Below are positions 1 to 8,863 of a stretch of 64,000 nucleotides of DNA, piece by piece (within the stretch, counting starts at the first letter, position 1; each line of letters begins with the position of its first letter). A model generated the notes under the pieces. It searched no databases, was not told the origin of the DNA, and saw only the letters and a list, made by a program, of their open reading frames with translations. Where the stretch lies: positions 62,001-126,000 of the forward strand of contig NZ_VHIN01000002.1 in NCBI RefSeq assembly GCF_009805585.1, written 5' to 3'. This DNA comes from Glutamicibacter sp. JC586. GTDB taxonomy: Bacteria; Actinomycetota; Actinomycetes; Actinomycetales; Micrococcaceae. The translations under genes were made by a program, and so were the position numbers.

Positions 1-675
1 TTCACTACCCAACCAGTAGGCGGCGGCCGAACGAGTCAGCGCAAAAGCGTTCTTGATCAGCTTGGTGTTGGGCAGGTGCGGGCCGCGGCAAAGATCCTTC
101 CACACGATGTCGCCGGACTTGCGGTCAACATTGTCGTAGATGGTGGTTTCGCCGGCAGCAACCTCAACGGTGACGCCTTCTCCGGAAGTGTCAGCGGAGT
201 CAGCCTTGGCCAGAAGTTCGCACTTGTATGGCTCGTTGGCCATTTCTGCCTTGGCTTCTTCTGGCGAAACTTCGCGGCGCGCAAAGAGCTGGTTCTGGTT
301 GACGATCTTGAGCATCATCTTTTCCAGCTGCTTGAGATCTTCTGGGGTAAATGGTTCAGCCACATCGAAGTCGAAGTAGAAACCGTCGGTGATGTATGGA
401 CCGATTCCCAGCTTGGCATCCGGGCGAAGCTGCTGCACAGCCTGGGCCATCACGTGGGCGGTCGAGTGACGCAGCACCTCCAATCCTTCTGGATCGGTGA
501 TGGTTACGCGGGTGACAGAGGTGCCGGCTTCTAGTTCGCGGGAGAGGTCACGCAATACGCCGTCGACGTGCATAACAACCACGTCTTTGTCCTTGGCAAA
601 ATACTGCAGACCGGTTGTTCCCGCGTCCACCTGTACCTGCTCGCCGTCAATGGTGAGGGTCAGCTGCTCGCTCAT
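1..675 (-). CDS. thrS: Threonyl-tRNA synthetase, N-terminal 225 residues (gene runs off the left edge)
   Basis: Charges tRNA-Thr with threonine in the cytoplasm. Reading the reverse strand from the ATG at 675 gives an open frame to base 1: an N-terminal TGS-type domain ([12 protein letters not shown]...), then the editing domain with the HSTAH zinc/editing motif (about residues 69-73) and the [10 protein letters not shown] motif. The catalytic core and anticodon-binding domain lie outside the window. A purine-rich stretch (GAAAGG) sits about 12 bases before the ATG, rather far for a ribosome site. The 108-base leader after the upstream regulator gene has a small hairpin at 718-737 (TGTGGC/GCCACA). 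No T-box motif is visible. Identity is secure. Confidence 0.95.
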   Translation of the reverse strand, partial: MSEQLTLTIDGEQVQVDAGTTGLQYFAKDKDVVVMHVDGVLRDLSRELEAGTSVTRVTITDPEGLEVLRHSTAHVMAQAVQQLRPDAKLGIGPYITDGFYFDFDVAEPFTPEDLKQLEKMMLKIVNQNQLFARREVSPEEAKAEMANEPYKCELLAKADSADTSGEGVTVEVAAGETTIYDNVDRKSGDIVWKDLCRGPHLPNTKLIKNAFALTRSAAAYWLGSE

Positions 676-783
676 GAGATCGGGTTCTACCTTTCAATCT
701 GGGATGGCTTCATAGCTTGTGGCATACCTTGGCCACAGCCAGCCAGAATCCAGTTTAGTTCAGGACCTCACCGACGTGCGCGC

Positions 784-1431
784 TCACTTCGAGTTTTGCG
801 ATGATTGTTCACCCATATGTGATTCGTTCAACAGAGAATCAGCGTTATACAGGGTCATGACGTGCCAGATCTCGCGTTCCTGCGCGGACTGAGAGCTTTT
901 AACCTTGCCGTTTTTTAGATCCTCGCGGAATGCTGGAATCACTTTTTCCATACGCCTGATGAGCTCTTGGCATTCGTCATGAGTGAGCATCAGATTGCTC
1001 GTTTGCATCTGTGCTTTCACAACCCCCGATTCTTCTCCGCGATAGTGCTTTTCGGCATGCTGCAACGCGGCCTGCAGGCGACGTTGCTCATCGTGAACAA
1101 CCTGGCCTAGGTAGGCGTTCATGGCCGTTCCAGTCAGATCTTCCGGGCGCTCCCCTACCTCTCCGGTGGTGTAGCCTCGGGCCGCAGGCTTCCAGACCCG
1201 ATCGCGTTTGTCACGAGCCAACTCCGGAACTTCAACAATCATGTTGGCCTTAGCCAGCTCGCGCAAATGGAAGCTGACTTTATTTGCGGGCACTCCAAGA
1301 GTCTGCGCAAGATCGGCGGCACGGGCATTTTCCATCGCTGAGAGCGTGTCAAGAATTTGCCTTCGAAGCGGGTTCGCAATGGCCTTGAGCATGGGAGTGG
1401 TGAATGTGACCGGTGGCTCAGGAGTGCTCAT
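784..1431 (-). CDS. ArsR-type winged-helix transcriptional regulator
   Basis: A 215-residue DNA-binding protein. The N-terminal winged helix-turn-helix (PLRRQILDTLSAMENARAAD, then VPANKVSFHLRELAKANMI) is of the HTH_20/ArsR type, followed by a long C-terminal region with no metal-binding Cys/His cluster. The ATG at 1431 is preferred over upstream TTG/GTG codons because the predicted promoter puts the transcript start about three bases before it, and an earlier start would overlap the palindrome. It diverges from an MFS exporter across a perfect inverted repeat, the usual layout of a local repressor of a drug-efflux gene. The inducing ligand is unknown. Confidence 0.85.
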   Translation of the reverse strand: MSTPEPPVTFTTPMLKAIANPLRRQILDTLSAMENARAADLAQTLGVPANKVSFHLRELAKANMIVEVPELARDKRDRVWKPAARGYTTGEVGERPEDLTGTAMNAYLGQVVHDEQRRLQAALQHAEKHYRGEESGVVKAQMQTSNLMLTHDECQELIRRMEKVIPAFREDLKNGKVKSSQSAQEREIWHVMTLYNADSLLNESHMGEQSSQNSK

Positions 1432-1440
1432 GTCCACAGC

Positions 1441-1512
1441 ATAGCAATCCACCAAATAAAGTTGCGCAAATTTGATTGCGCAACTTTATTTGCGCATCTA
1501 TAGTTGTTGACA
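1441..1512. promoter_or_regulatory. Back-to-back promoters built on the operator arms
   Basis: On the plus strand TTGCGC (1476-1481), a 17-base spacer and TATAGT (1499-1504) resemble -35 and -10 boxes. Transcription would begin at or just before the exporter ATG at 1512, giving a leaderless message, which fits the lack of a ribosome site. On the minus strand TTGCGC (1469-1464), a 17-base spacer and TGCTAT (1446-1441) mirror this and would start about three bases before the regulator ATG. Both -35 boxes lie inside the palindrome, so one bound repressor could block both. Pattern-based prediction only. Confidence 0.55.
1454..1491. promoter_or_regulatory. Perfect 16-bp inverted-repeat operator between regulator and exporter
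   Basis: The left arm AAATAAAGTTGCGCAA (1454-1469) and right arm TTGCGCAACTTTATTT (1476-1491) are exact reverse complements separated by six bases. Each arm contains the self-complementary octamer TTGCGCAA, and a partial third copy (TTTGCGCAT) follows at 1489-1497. Its place between the divergent ArsR-type and MFS genes makes it the likely binding site of the regulator (inference). Confidence 0.85.
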
Positions 1513-2849
1513 TGGACTCGCCCCAAAGCACCAAGAACGTCGCCGCAGATGTTACTTCGCAGGCTTTGCTGCCTCCGTTGCATAAGCAGCGGAACTACCG
1601 CATGTGGCTTGCCGCAGATACCTCAGCCTTACTATCGGGGAGTATCTACGGATTCGTTTTCCCGTTGATTCTGCTGGCTACGACCAGCTCCCCTGCTTTA
1701 GCGGGGATACTCGCTGCAATAGGGATGATTGCTCGGGCCAGTTTGATTCTTGCTGGCGGGTCCAAAGCAGACCGCTCCAACAAGGCGAGGATGATGCTCA
1801 TGGGCGGTATCTGCGGGGCAATCATCACCGCGGCCATGGCGCTAGGTAGCCTTACGGGCTCCATACCAATCGCACTTCTGTGCATTGCGCACGTCTTGAT
1901 GGAATTACGTGGTGGATACTTCGGCTCGATCACCAATGCTGCTTTGAAGGATCTTGTTCATCCCAAACAATTGGGTCGAGCCATGGCCGCTAACCAAGGG
2001 AGAGACTCAGTGCTCATGTTGGGCTCCGCTCCCCTAGGCGGTTTACTTCTGGGTTTAGGCGGTGGCCTCGCACTAGCCACTGTAAGTGTCTTCAATGCGA
2101 TCGCAGCATTCACTGGGTACGCCTTACGTCGGCCACTAAAAGTAGCAGCCGACCTCTCGCAAGATGATCACAACGATACTGAAGCTTCCAGGGAGAAAGT
2201 GGGCCATGGAGTTCTCGCCGGGATGAGATGGTGCTTTTCGAGACCACAATTACGTGCCTTACTGATTCTCATCACCATCGTCAACATCGGCGTCAACGGT
2301 CTCATGACCACGATGATCTACGGACTTCAACAGCGTTCTGAAACACCATGGGTCATCGGGCTAACTTCTACCTTTATGGGCGTTGGAATGCTGATCGGTT
2401 CGTTGATCGCTACGAAGCTTATCGATAAATTCCGCAGTGGATTGCTCACCTGTATCTGTCTGAGTATTTTGGGGATGGCGATGTTGCTCATCGGGTTTAA
2501 CACGAACTTGCTTTGGATGGGCGCCATGCTGATGGTCAGCTTCCTCAGTGTCCCAGCCCTCAACGCCGCCGTGGGCGGATACTTCATGGCTTGTGTGCCG
2601 AAGGAAATGTCCGGGCGCGCTAATTCTCTAATCACGTTCATGGCGCTGGCCGCCTTGCCCCTAGCTCCGTTGGTGACCGGCTTTGGTCTGGAATGGGTTG
2701 GCATGGGACCAACCCTGATTTTCTTTGGAGCATTCGTGATGATCAGTGCGTTGTTAGCTTGGTCCACGCCACTGGTTAGAAACATCCCGCACCCAGATAT
2801 GTGGGACAAGGCAGAAGCGACCCAGAGCCAGGCCGCACTCGATAAGTAA
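1512..2849 (+). CDS. Major facilitator superfamily exporter
   Basis: A 445-residue inner-membrane secondary transporter with about 12 hydrophobic segments. Near the N terminus the segment LLATTSSPALAGILAAIG is followed by the loop GGSKADRSNKARMM, which resembles the MFS GxxADRxxRR loop between helices 2 and 3. A central hydrophilic loop (LSQDDHNDTEASREK) separates the two six-helix halves. The overall form matches the MFS_1/MFS_3 efflux families (macrolide or siderophore exporters). The ATG at 1512 is chosen because it follows the predicted promoter directly; upstream codons fall inside the operator. The substrate cannot be read from the sequence. Confidence 0.85.
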   Translation: MDSPQSTKNVAADVTSQALLPPLHKQRNYRMWLAADTSALLSGSIYGFVFPLILLATTSSPALAGILAAIGMIARASLILAGGSKADRSNKARMMLMGGICGAIITAAMALGSLTGSIPIALLCIAHVLMELRGGYFGSITNAALKDLVHPKQLGRAMAANQGRDSVLMLGSAPLGGLLLGLGGGLALATVSVFNAIAAFTGYALRRPLKVAADLSQDDHNDTEASREKVGHGVLAGMRWCFSRPQLRALLILITIVNIGVNGLMTTMIYGLQQRSETPWVIGLTSTFMGVGMLIGSLIATKLIDKFRSGLLTCICLSILGMAMLLIGFNTNLLWMGAMLMVSFLSVPALNAAVGGYFMACVPKEMSGRANSLITFMALAALPLAPLVTGFGLEWVGMGPTLIFFGAFVMISALLAWSTPLVRNIPHPDMWDKAEATQSQAALDK

Positions 2850-3250
2850 GACTAGAAATGACGCAGGGAGCCATTCGCTGGATCTTTCGAAGTTGCGAAA
2901 GTAATCAAGAGCTCGTCAAATTTCTAGCGCCGAGGCATGCTTTACTCACCAAAGCTCTGCAGCAAAGAGCGAAACGCAGTAAGCCCTCGTTGCACCCCTC
3001 AGGTAAACCTGAGTCAGGCCAACGAGAGCCCTGCACCCAACTCGTTCTTCTTCACGATAGAGATACTTCGCATAGCGGGCTACGCCGCGTGCTGTGCGTG
3101 AATTTTGTTGGCGACTGTCGGAGGCCTTGATGGCCTTCGCCTAGTAGCCTGATGGACTCATGCTTCAGTGCAGGGTGTTGATCCTTTGCCAGTACCTTAA
3201 AGGTTGCCCTGGCCATGGCCTTCGGTTCCCATCACTTCTACTCTGGAACT
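2850..3250. other. Gene-free stretch with a nested hairpin
   Basis: No convincing gene was found on either strand. The clearest structure is a nested hairpin: outer arms CTCGTTG (2986-2992) and CAACGAG (3020-3026) enclose CTCAGG-TAAA-CCTGAG (2998-3013). No T-run follows, so it is not a standard intrinsic terminator. A second short imperfect hairpin lies near 3070-3086. It may be the 3' end of the exporter message or a small structured RNA. Confidence 0.35.
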
Positions 3251-3691
3251 ATGAATAAGTCCACGCCGCCAGTCATCAGCGCAATCACCCTTGGTGTGCG
3301 TAACGTCAGCGCCTCAACCAAGTTCTACACCGAAGGGTTGGGGTTCGAACTGGTTCAGCCAGCTCATCCAGAAATTGCTTTTGTCCGGGCAGGGTACGGA
3401 TTAATGCTCGCCTTATGGGACGTGGAACAGATGCCGAGCGAGTACGGAAATGTTGGACACGGCCAACTAGCTCCCCCAGTGTCGCTGGGACATAATGTGC
3501 ACTCCGACGCAGAAGTCGATCACCACTACCGGCGAGCGCTGGATGCGGGAGCAACTTCGATTACTGAGCCAACGGTTCAGCCGTGGGGTGGCAAAAGTGC
3601 ATGCGTAGCTGACCCTGATGGTTTCCGTTGGGACTTTGTCCATAACCCTTCCTTTGTCATTGACGCAGATGGGCACGTTTCTTCGGTCTAG
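3251..3691 (+). CDS. VOC-superfamily (glyoxalase/bleomycin-resistance-like) protein
   Basis: A 146-residue single-domain VOC protein with the paired beta-alpha-beta-beta-beta modules typical of this fold. It begins ISAITLGVRNVSASTKFYTE and ends with a PDGFRWDFVHNP strand, characteristic of glyoxalase-like proteins. The ATG at 3251 is preferred; an in-frame ATG 36 bases upstream would add residues the family lacks. VOC proteins bind a divalent metal and act on, or sequester, small electrophiles, but the substrate here is not evident. It stands alone and is convergent with the next gene. Confidence 0.8.
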   Translation: MNKSTPPVISAITLGVRNVSASTKFYTEGLGFELVQPAHPEIAFVRAGYGLMLALWDVEQMPSEYGNVGHGQLAPPVSLGHNVHSDAEVDHHYRRALDAGATSITEPTVQPWGGKSACVADPDGFRWDFVHNPSFVIDADGHVSSV

Positions 3692-3701
3692 CCACCTGCT
3701 A

Positions 3702-4292
3702 TTACTGAGTTTCGACTGCTGGCCAGGGTTCGGCGCTAAGCGTTGTCCATTCAGATAACCAGCGAGCGGTCTTGGCTTCGTAGACTTCGAGGGTGGCCAA
3801 TATCGGATTCGGAATAATTTTTCGGGCGAAAAGATCCTCATATCCGTACGGAGCGTAGGTGGTGAGTTGTCCTTTGGCCCCAGCTGTAACGGCAAAGCAG
3901 CATGTTTTCGCGGCGAAGTGGTCTATCGCGTCTTTACTGCTCGTGAATGGCTTGGTTGGAACACCAAAATGTTCTTCATACCAAAGATGGACGCGGGCCT
4001 CGTTACGGACTTCGATTTCTGCTTCTACGTTCTTAAAAAGGATTTTTGCACGTTGGATAATCTCATCTTCGGCCTCATACGACGTATCTTCGTCGAAATA
4101 GAAGAAGTCGTAATCACGAATCGCGTTTTGTGGTTCTTTGCCCTCTAGCACGTTCCATACGCTTTGGAATAGTGCTCCTGCGGTTAGCCACCAGTCCGAA
4201 ACACCTAGCTGCGGTGCCAGTTGAAGTATCTGCGCGTTGATTGGGTTTGCTTGAATGTACTTCAGAAAAAGTTGTTCATTCTGCGCGCTCAC
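3702..4292 (-). CDS. Nucleotidyltransferase-like protein (DUF925/COG3575 type)
   Basis: A 196-residue protein resembling the NTP_transf_6 / DUF925 family. The segment LTAGALFQSVWNVLEG followed by IRDYDFFYFDED carries the family pattern of an AG(x)xxxxxWN helix and an acidic D-x-D-x(n)-D strand that would coordinate metal in a nucleotidyltransferase fold. The C-terminal part (YAPYGYEDLFARKIIPNP) is also typical. The biological role of the family is unknown. It ends about 80 bases from dnaE2, transcribed in the same direction, with no visible terminator between them. Confidence 0.75.
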   Translation of the reverse strand: MSAQNEQLFLKYIQANPINAQILQLAPQLGVSDWWLTAGALFQSVWNVLEGKEPQNAIRDYDFFYFDEDTSYEAEDEIIQRAKILFKNVEAEIEVRNEARVHLWYEEHFGVPTKPFTSSKDAIDHFAAKTCCFAVTAGAKGQLTTYAPYGYEDLFARKIIPNPILATLEVYEAKTARWLSEWTTLSAEPWPAVETQ

Positions 4293-4375
4293 GTTCCGTT
4301 GCCTCTCAAATCAGATATTTACGATATTGGACTCAATCTATCTGTTGAATCCGGCCCTGTCTGCGACTTAAATAG

Positions 4376-7300
4376 TCATGCGCCGCGTTGGTCTAAACCT
4401 TCAGCTTCCATGCGCTTTGCGAGCTCTGAGACGCTCTCTTTCTTGCGAGCTTCATCGCCAAGCTTGGGCCGGTAGCTAATTTGCGGTCGGCTTTGCTCTT
4501 CAAGGTATCCGGCAACAGGTAGCGTCTCGGGCTGATGCAGGTCCCATGCGTTCAGTGCCTGTAGCGAGATGCCGCGCGGTCCGGTACGGCGAGTGACCCC
4601 ATGGATCAGTAGCATGCGGGTGGAGAAGAGTAAGGGTCCGGTGCGTTGTTGGGTGTCATCAAAGAAGGTGGCGTCGATACAGCCCGTGCCGTCATCCACG
4701 GAGATGAAGACTACGCGTTTGCCTCCTCGCATAGGTGGGGTCTGGGTGGCGATGCGTACCCCGGCAACCAGCACCTCGGTGCCGTTGCGTAGGTGTAAAA
4801 GTTCCGCGGCTTGGGTCATCGGTAGGTGAGACAGTCTCTGCCGATATGAACTCATCAGGTGTTCGCTGGCATCTAGGTGCATGAGGTCTAGTTCGGTACG
4901 GACCACTTCGGCAGGTTCCAGCTGCGTTCCCGTAGCTTTGATGTGCTCGATCTGCCCAAGGTCGAGGGCCAGCTGCCCAGGGCCGGGGCGGTATTTGGCT
5001 GGCAGGGAGCTATGCGCCATGGATTGAGTGTGGGCGATGGTGTCCGCGCGGGAAGTTCCGCTTAGCAGAGAATCGAAGACACCGAGGGCTGCGAGGTTCT
5101 GATAGGTGCGTCGGGAGAGCCCTGCGCGGGCGCGAACATCCGCAAGGTGTTCATAGGGTTGTCCAGCAACGAGGCGTTGCACTTCACGCTCGCTCATCTG
5201 GTGGATGTCGCGGAAGGCGAGGCGGATTCCGTAGCGTCCGGGACGTAGTGAGCTGGGCGCGCGGGGCACCATAGGGAGTTTTGCTGGAGCGGATTCGAAT
5301 ACTCGTTCGACTCGGTAGTGTCCGGTGGAGCGGTTGATATCTAGCGGGAGGATGGGTACGCCCATTCTTCGTGCTTCGGAGACCAGCAACCGTTTGGGAT
5401 ACATGCCGGGGTCGTGTTCCCAGATGCCGGCAAGGAATGCTTCGGGGTGATGCGCTTTGAGCCAGGCCGAGTGGTAGGTGGGTACGGCAAAGGCAGCGCC
5501 ATGGGCTTTACAGAATCCAAAGGAGCCGAAGCCCGATAATACTTCCCAGACTTTATCGATCACCTCGGGGGTGAAGCCGTTCTTCACCGCCTCGGTACGT
5601 ACGTAGCGTTCTACGGCTGGTTCCTTCTCTGGGTTACCCAGTAGGCGCCGGTAGACATCGGCCATGCCTAGCCCGCAGCCGGTGAGCACGTCGAGGATGC
5701 GTAGTACCTGTTCGTGGAAGACGGTGACCCCGTGGGTTTCGGCGAGCGCGGGAATCAGATCTGGGTGTAGGTATTGGGCGGGTGCGAATCCGTGGCGGTG
5801 CTCCAGGTAGGGTTTGACCATATTTGATTGCATGGGGCCTGGGCGGAAGAGCGAGATGTCGATGATCAGGTCGTTGAATTCTCTGGGTGCTAGCTTGCCC
5901 ACCAGTTCACGTTGCCCTGGGGATTCAATCTGGAAGCAGCCCAGGGTGTGGGTAGAGCGGATCAATTCGAAGGTAGGTTCATCATCCAGTGGCACCTTGG
6001 CTAGGTCGATCTTTCCTGAAGCATCGATGTAGCTGTCATTGGTGTGCCCGCCAGCGCGAGATGCTTGTTCTTTGCTCGGGTGCATGCGGGCGATCTCTTC
6101 GAGCGTGTAGGCGATGGCTGATTGCATACGCACGCCGAGCACATCAAGCTTGATCAGCCCCATTAGGTCCATATCGTGCTTGTCGAACTGGCTCATTTGT
6201 AGCCCGATGCCTGAGGGCTGCACCGGGGTGCGGTCTAATAGGCTCGCGTCAGAGAGGATCACCCCGCAGGGGTGCATGGAGATATGCCTAGGTAGTCGGT
6301 CCAATCGTTCTGTAGCGTCGATGAGGATATCGAGCTGAGTGTCGTCGGTAATACGTTCGGCCAATTCGGCCAATTCAGGTTTCTCGGTGAGTGCTTCACG
6401 GAAGGATGAGGCAGAGAACCGCCAGAGTTGTTTAGCGATCTCGTCAATCTGTTCTTGTTCTACGCCGAGTGCTACGCCGGCATCGCGGACTGCACCACGG
6501 GCGCGGTAGGCGTTCTGCATGCTCATCAGGCTCACGCGCTCTTCACCGAAGCTGGAGAAAATCTTGTGGTAGATCTCGTGGCGGCGTGCAGACTCTACGT
6601 CGATGTCGATGTCGGGCAAGGTGGTGCGGGTATCCGAGAGGAAGCGTTCGAACACGAGGTCATGGGCCAGCGGGTTCACCTGACTAATACCCAGTAAATA
6701 GTTCACCAATGACGATGCTCCCGAGCCACGAGCCGCAACACGAATACCCATATCGGTAATCAGGTTGACGGTTTCTGCCACGGTGAGAAAGTAGCCGGCG
6801 AAGTCCAGCCGTTCGATCACACCAAGTTCTAGTGCCAGTTGCTTTTCGACCAGGCTCGGTTTTTCGTTCCTTAGCAGTGTTGGCACGGCCGCATAAACAC
6901 GATCGGTGAGTTCTTGCATGGCCGGACGGTGCAAACCAATGATCTTCGCTTCAGGGATCACCGGGGTCTTCCAACCGAGGTCTGTTACTGGGTTCATTAC
7001 ACCCCATTGGGCCACCGCTTCGGTTTCACGCAGCATTTGGTTCGCCCAGCTTCTTTCGGTAGCTTGCCCGATAACGCTGGCTAATTGGCGCATCTGATGT
7101 GGAGTCTTCAACCACCCCTGCCCATTGGGTTGGCAAGAGTCTAGGTTCAGCAGGCTATGCAGGGCGCGGGCTGAATCGAGAATGTCTGCGGTCATCGCGC
7201 CGTCGGGATCCACGTAGCGCACGGCGTTGGATAGCACCGCTTTGATATTCAGTTCGTAGGCGTAGCGCAGCATACGTGAAGCTTCGCCAAGACTGTAGCG

Positions 7301-7831
7301 TGAACCAGGGCTGGAGAGATGCGTAGTGATTTCTACCCGCAGCATTTTTCCGGCTAGCTTTTTCCACCCCGCCAGCAGTCGGCGAGCTTGTGCATAGTTT
7401 CCCTTGAGGATTGCTCGAGCTACATCCGATTCTCCGCCAAGCAGGAGCATCAGGTTTCCGCTTTGACCCAGCTGACCCAGTTGTTCAGCGCTCAGCCCGG
7501 GTACGCCGTGGGCAGTGCTGTGCGCGAGACTGATAGCTCGACAGAGCGCCGCATAGCCGAGCCCGCCACAGTTACCCCGCGCCAAGAGAACAATTCGGCC
7601 TAGAATCACGCCGTTACTGTTGAGCACAGCTAGGTTCACACCAAGAATCGGAGCAAGCCCTTCTGCCATGCAAGCAGCTACATGTTTGACAGTTCCGTAG
7701 AGTCCGTCCCTATCGGTCAGCGCCAGCATTTCTGCCCCCTGCGCCTTAGCAGCTTGGGCTAAAGCACGCGGAGGCGTTACCCCGTAATGGGCGCTGTATG
7801 AAGAACTGACGTTCAGATGGGTAAAACTCAT
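4376..7831 (-). CDS. dnaE2: Error-prone DNA polymerase III alpha subunit DnaE2
   Basis: A 1151-residue C-family polymerase used for damage-induced translesion synthesis and mutagenesis. It has an N-terminal PHP domain (MLALTDRDGLYGTVKHVAAC, about residues 35-55), the catalytic aspartates in LPDIDIDVES (about 405-414), the helix-hairpin-helix region and a C-terminal OB fold (RVVFISVDDGTGCIDATFFD). The length and the absence of a long C-terminal clamp/tau tail separate it from the replicative DnaE1. It follows a DUF6504 gene by 37 bases and both lie behind an SOS box. In most actinobacteria it works with ImuA' and ImuB, and neither is encoded next to it here. Confidence 0.95.
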   Translation of the reverse strand: MSFTHLNVSSSYSAHYGVTPPRALAQAAKAQGAEMLALTDRDGLYGTVKHVAACMAEGLAPILGVNLAVLNSNGVILGRIVLLARGNCGGLGYAALCRAISLAHSTAHGVPGLSAEQLGQLGQSGNLMLLLGGESDVARAILKGNYAQARRLLAGWKKLAGKMLRVEITTHLSSPGSRYSLGEASRMLRYAYELNIKAVLSNAVRYVDPDGAMTADILDSARALHSLLNLDSCQPNGQGWLKTPHQMRQLASVIGQATERSWANQMLRETEAVAQWGVMNPVTDLGWKTPVIPEAKIIGLHRPAMQELTDRVYAAVPTLLRNEKPSLVEKQLALELGVIERLDFAGYFLTVAETVNLITDMGIRVAARGSGASSLVNYLLGISQVNPLAHDLVFERFLSDTRTTLPDIDIDVESARRHEIYHKIFSSFGEERVSLMSMQNAYRARGAVRDAGVALGVEQEQIDEIAKQLWRFSASSFREALTEKPELAELAERITDDTQLDILIDATERLDRLPRHISMHPCGVILSDASLLDRTPVQPSGIGLQMSQFDKHDMDLMGLIKLDVLGVRMQSAIAYTLEEIARMHPSKEQASRAGGHTNDSYIDASGKIDLAKVPLDDEPTFELIRSTHTLGCFQIESPGQRELVGKLAPREFNDLIIDISLFRPGPMQSNMVKPYLEHRHGFAPAQYLHPDLIPALAETHGVTVFHEQVLRILDVLTGCGLGMADVYRRLLGNPEKEPAVERYVRTEAVKNGFTPEVIDKVWEVLSGFGSFGFCKAHGAAFAVPTYHSAWLKAHHPEAFLAGIWEHDPGMYPKRLLVSEARRMGVPILPLDINRSTGHYRVERVFESAPAKLPMVPRAPSSLRPGRYGIRLAFRDIHQMSEREVQRLVAGQPYEHLADVRARAGLSRRTYQNLAALGVFDSLLSGTSRADTIAHTQSMAHSSLPAKYRPGPGQLALDLGQIEHIKATGTQLEPAEVVRTELDLMHLDASEHLMSSYRQRLSHLPMTQAAELLHLRNGTEVLVAGVRIATQTPPMRGGKRVVFISVDDGTGCIDATFFDDTQQRTGPLLFSTRMLLIHGVTRRTGPRGISLQALNAWDLHQPETLPVAGYLEEQSRPQISYRPKLGDEARKKESVSELAKRMEAEGLDQRGA

Positions 7832-7868
7832 AACGGTCCTTCGAAAATATGTTCCCCTGCCTAGCGCC

Positions 7869-8183
7869 TTAGGCGCTTTGGGCTAGCGCTTGATGCACAC
7901 GCACCAGTCGCCACCGCCCAGTTTGGACATCAAAGCTCACGTCAACCGTGCGCTCTTGCCTGGATCCGCTCACCGCGACCAATTGCAGGCGCCACATTTC
8001 ATAGTCGGCAATTCCGGCACCAATTCCCTGAGGAATTCGCAGATTTTCCTCCCACCACTTGCGGCGCTCGAACCAGCATTGAGGCTCAGCAACCAACCGA
8101 TAATCCTGCCCCTGCCAGTTCACGCGCAGTGGCATTCCGTTCGCCGCGCGGGCAACCTCAATTGACTCAGTGAACATCCCCAC
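7869..8183 (-). CDS. DUF6504-type small protein, first gene of the SOS-controlled dnaE2 operon
   Basis: A 104-residue protein rich in Trp and Arg (LRVNWQGQDYRLVAEPQCWF, RRKWWEENLR, then DVSFDVQTGRWRLVRVHQAL). It matches my recollection of DUF6504, found beside imuB/dnaE2 in actinobacteria; its role is unknown, possibly an accessory of the mutasome. The GTG at 8183 is chosen over the ATG six bases inside because AAGGAG lies seven bases before the GTG. It is followed by dnaE2 after 37 bases, so the two are probably cotranscribed. Confidence 0.7.
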   Translation of the reverse strand: MGMFTESIEVARAANGMPLRVNWQGQDYRLVAEPQCWFERRKWWEENLRIPQGIGAGIADYEMWRLQLVAVSGSRQERTVDVSFDVQTGRWRLVRVHQALAQSA

Positions 8184-8215
8184 GTGTGCACTCCTTACCT
8201 AGTAGAACTATTCTA

Positions 8216-8233
8216 TTCGAATACGTGTTCGAA
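8216..8233. promoter_or_regulatory. SOS box (LexA site) of the DUF6504-dnaE2 operon
   Basis: The palindrome TTCGAATACGTGTTCGAA contains CGAATACGTGTTCG (8218-8231), which matches the actinobacterial LexA consensus CGAACRNRYGTTYG at every defined position but one (T for C at position 5). It lies 33-50 bases before the GTG start of the DUF6504 gene, where repressor binding would block the promoter. This predicts DNA-damage induction of dnaE2, as known in mycobacteria. Confidence 0.85.
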
Positions 8234-8235
8234 CG

Positions 8236-8863
8236 ATAGTTACACTAGTCAGAGTCACCGACAGTTTAGATTGACCTCTCTGGTCGTGGGTGTGGGGTGA
8301 TTTTTGGTCACGGAACACTTTCCCCGATGGCGTTTAGACCTATATGCACATGGTGTTTGCGGAGGATGCAGCTAACCCACGCATCAAACAAAGAACCACA
8401 GACCCCTCCGGAAGTATCCCAAGGAATATCACCGCCATTGCGACCCAATCCGAAAGACAGTGGGCTATCGATGCTCCAGAGCTTGGGTTCACGACAAGCC
8501 AAACGTCTCACCGAGATTGATTCGGTGATTCGCTCGCTAGCTCGAGCTTGCCGTTGCTTCACAAGCTTGCCGAATAGCAGTCGCCAAACTCATGAAGCTG
8601 AGCCCCGAGGCCGTCACCCAGCTGTAATAGCACCGCCTCAGACGATGAAGTACTTCTCACCTCCTTCGTCGTTCCAAGCCCTGGCGAAGAGAAAGCGTCT
8701 GCCTAGAGGCCAGGTTCAAAAGTCAATAAAAGATGTGAAGGTCACTGCCGAATTGGCTCTGCGCGAAACCACCCACGTCATTGTGCCCCGAAAGCTCGCG
8801 AAGCACCGGCCACACCGATAGCATCGACGTAGCAACACTCAATCGTTTCAGGAGCTAAATCCC
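8236..8863. other. Gene-poor stretch, possibly decayed coding sequence
   Basis: No gene can be supported here. A 174-codon plus-strand open frame (8297-8821) has no recognisable domain, no good ribosome site and an unusual Pro/Arg/Ser-rich composition. Short protein-like segments appear in different frames: for example one with MVFAEDAANPRIKQR near 8350, one with VAKLMKLSPEAVTQL near 8583 and one with KVTAELALRETTHVIVPRKL near 8740. That is what a gene broken by several frameshifts would look like. The parent family could not be named. Confidence 0.3.

Noticed and set aside
676-783. Possible T-box riboswitch in front of thrS
   Set aside because: No AGGGTGGNACCGCG motif or antiterminator is visible; only a six-base-pair hairpin.
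2858-3130. 90-codon plus-strand open frame after the MFS gene
   Set aside because: No domain, no good ribosome site, and it spans the nested hairpin; composition is not protein-like.
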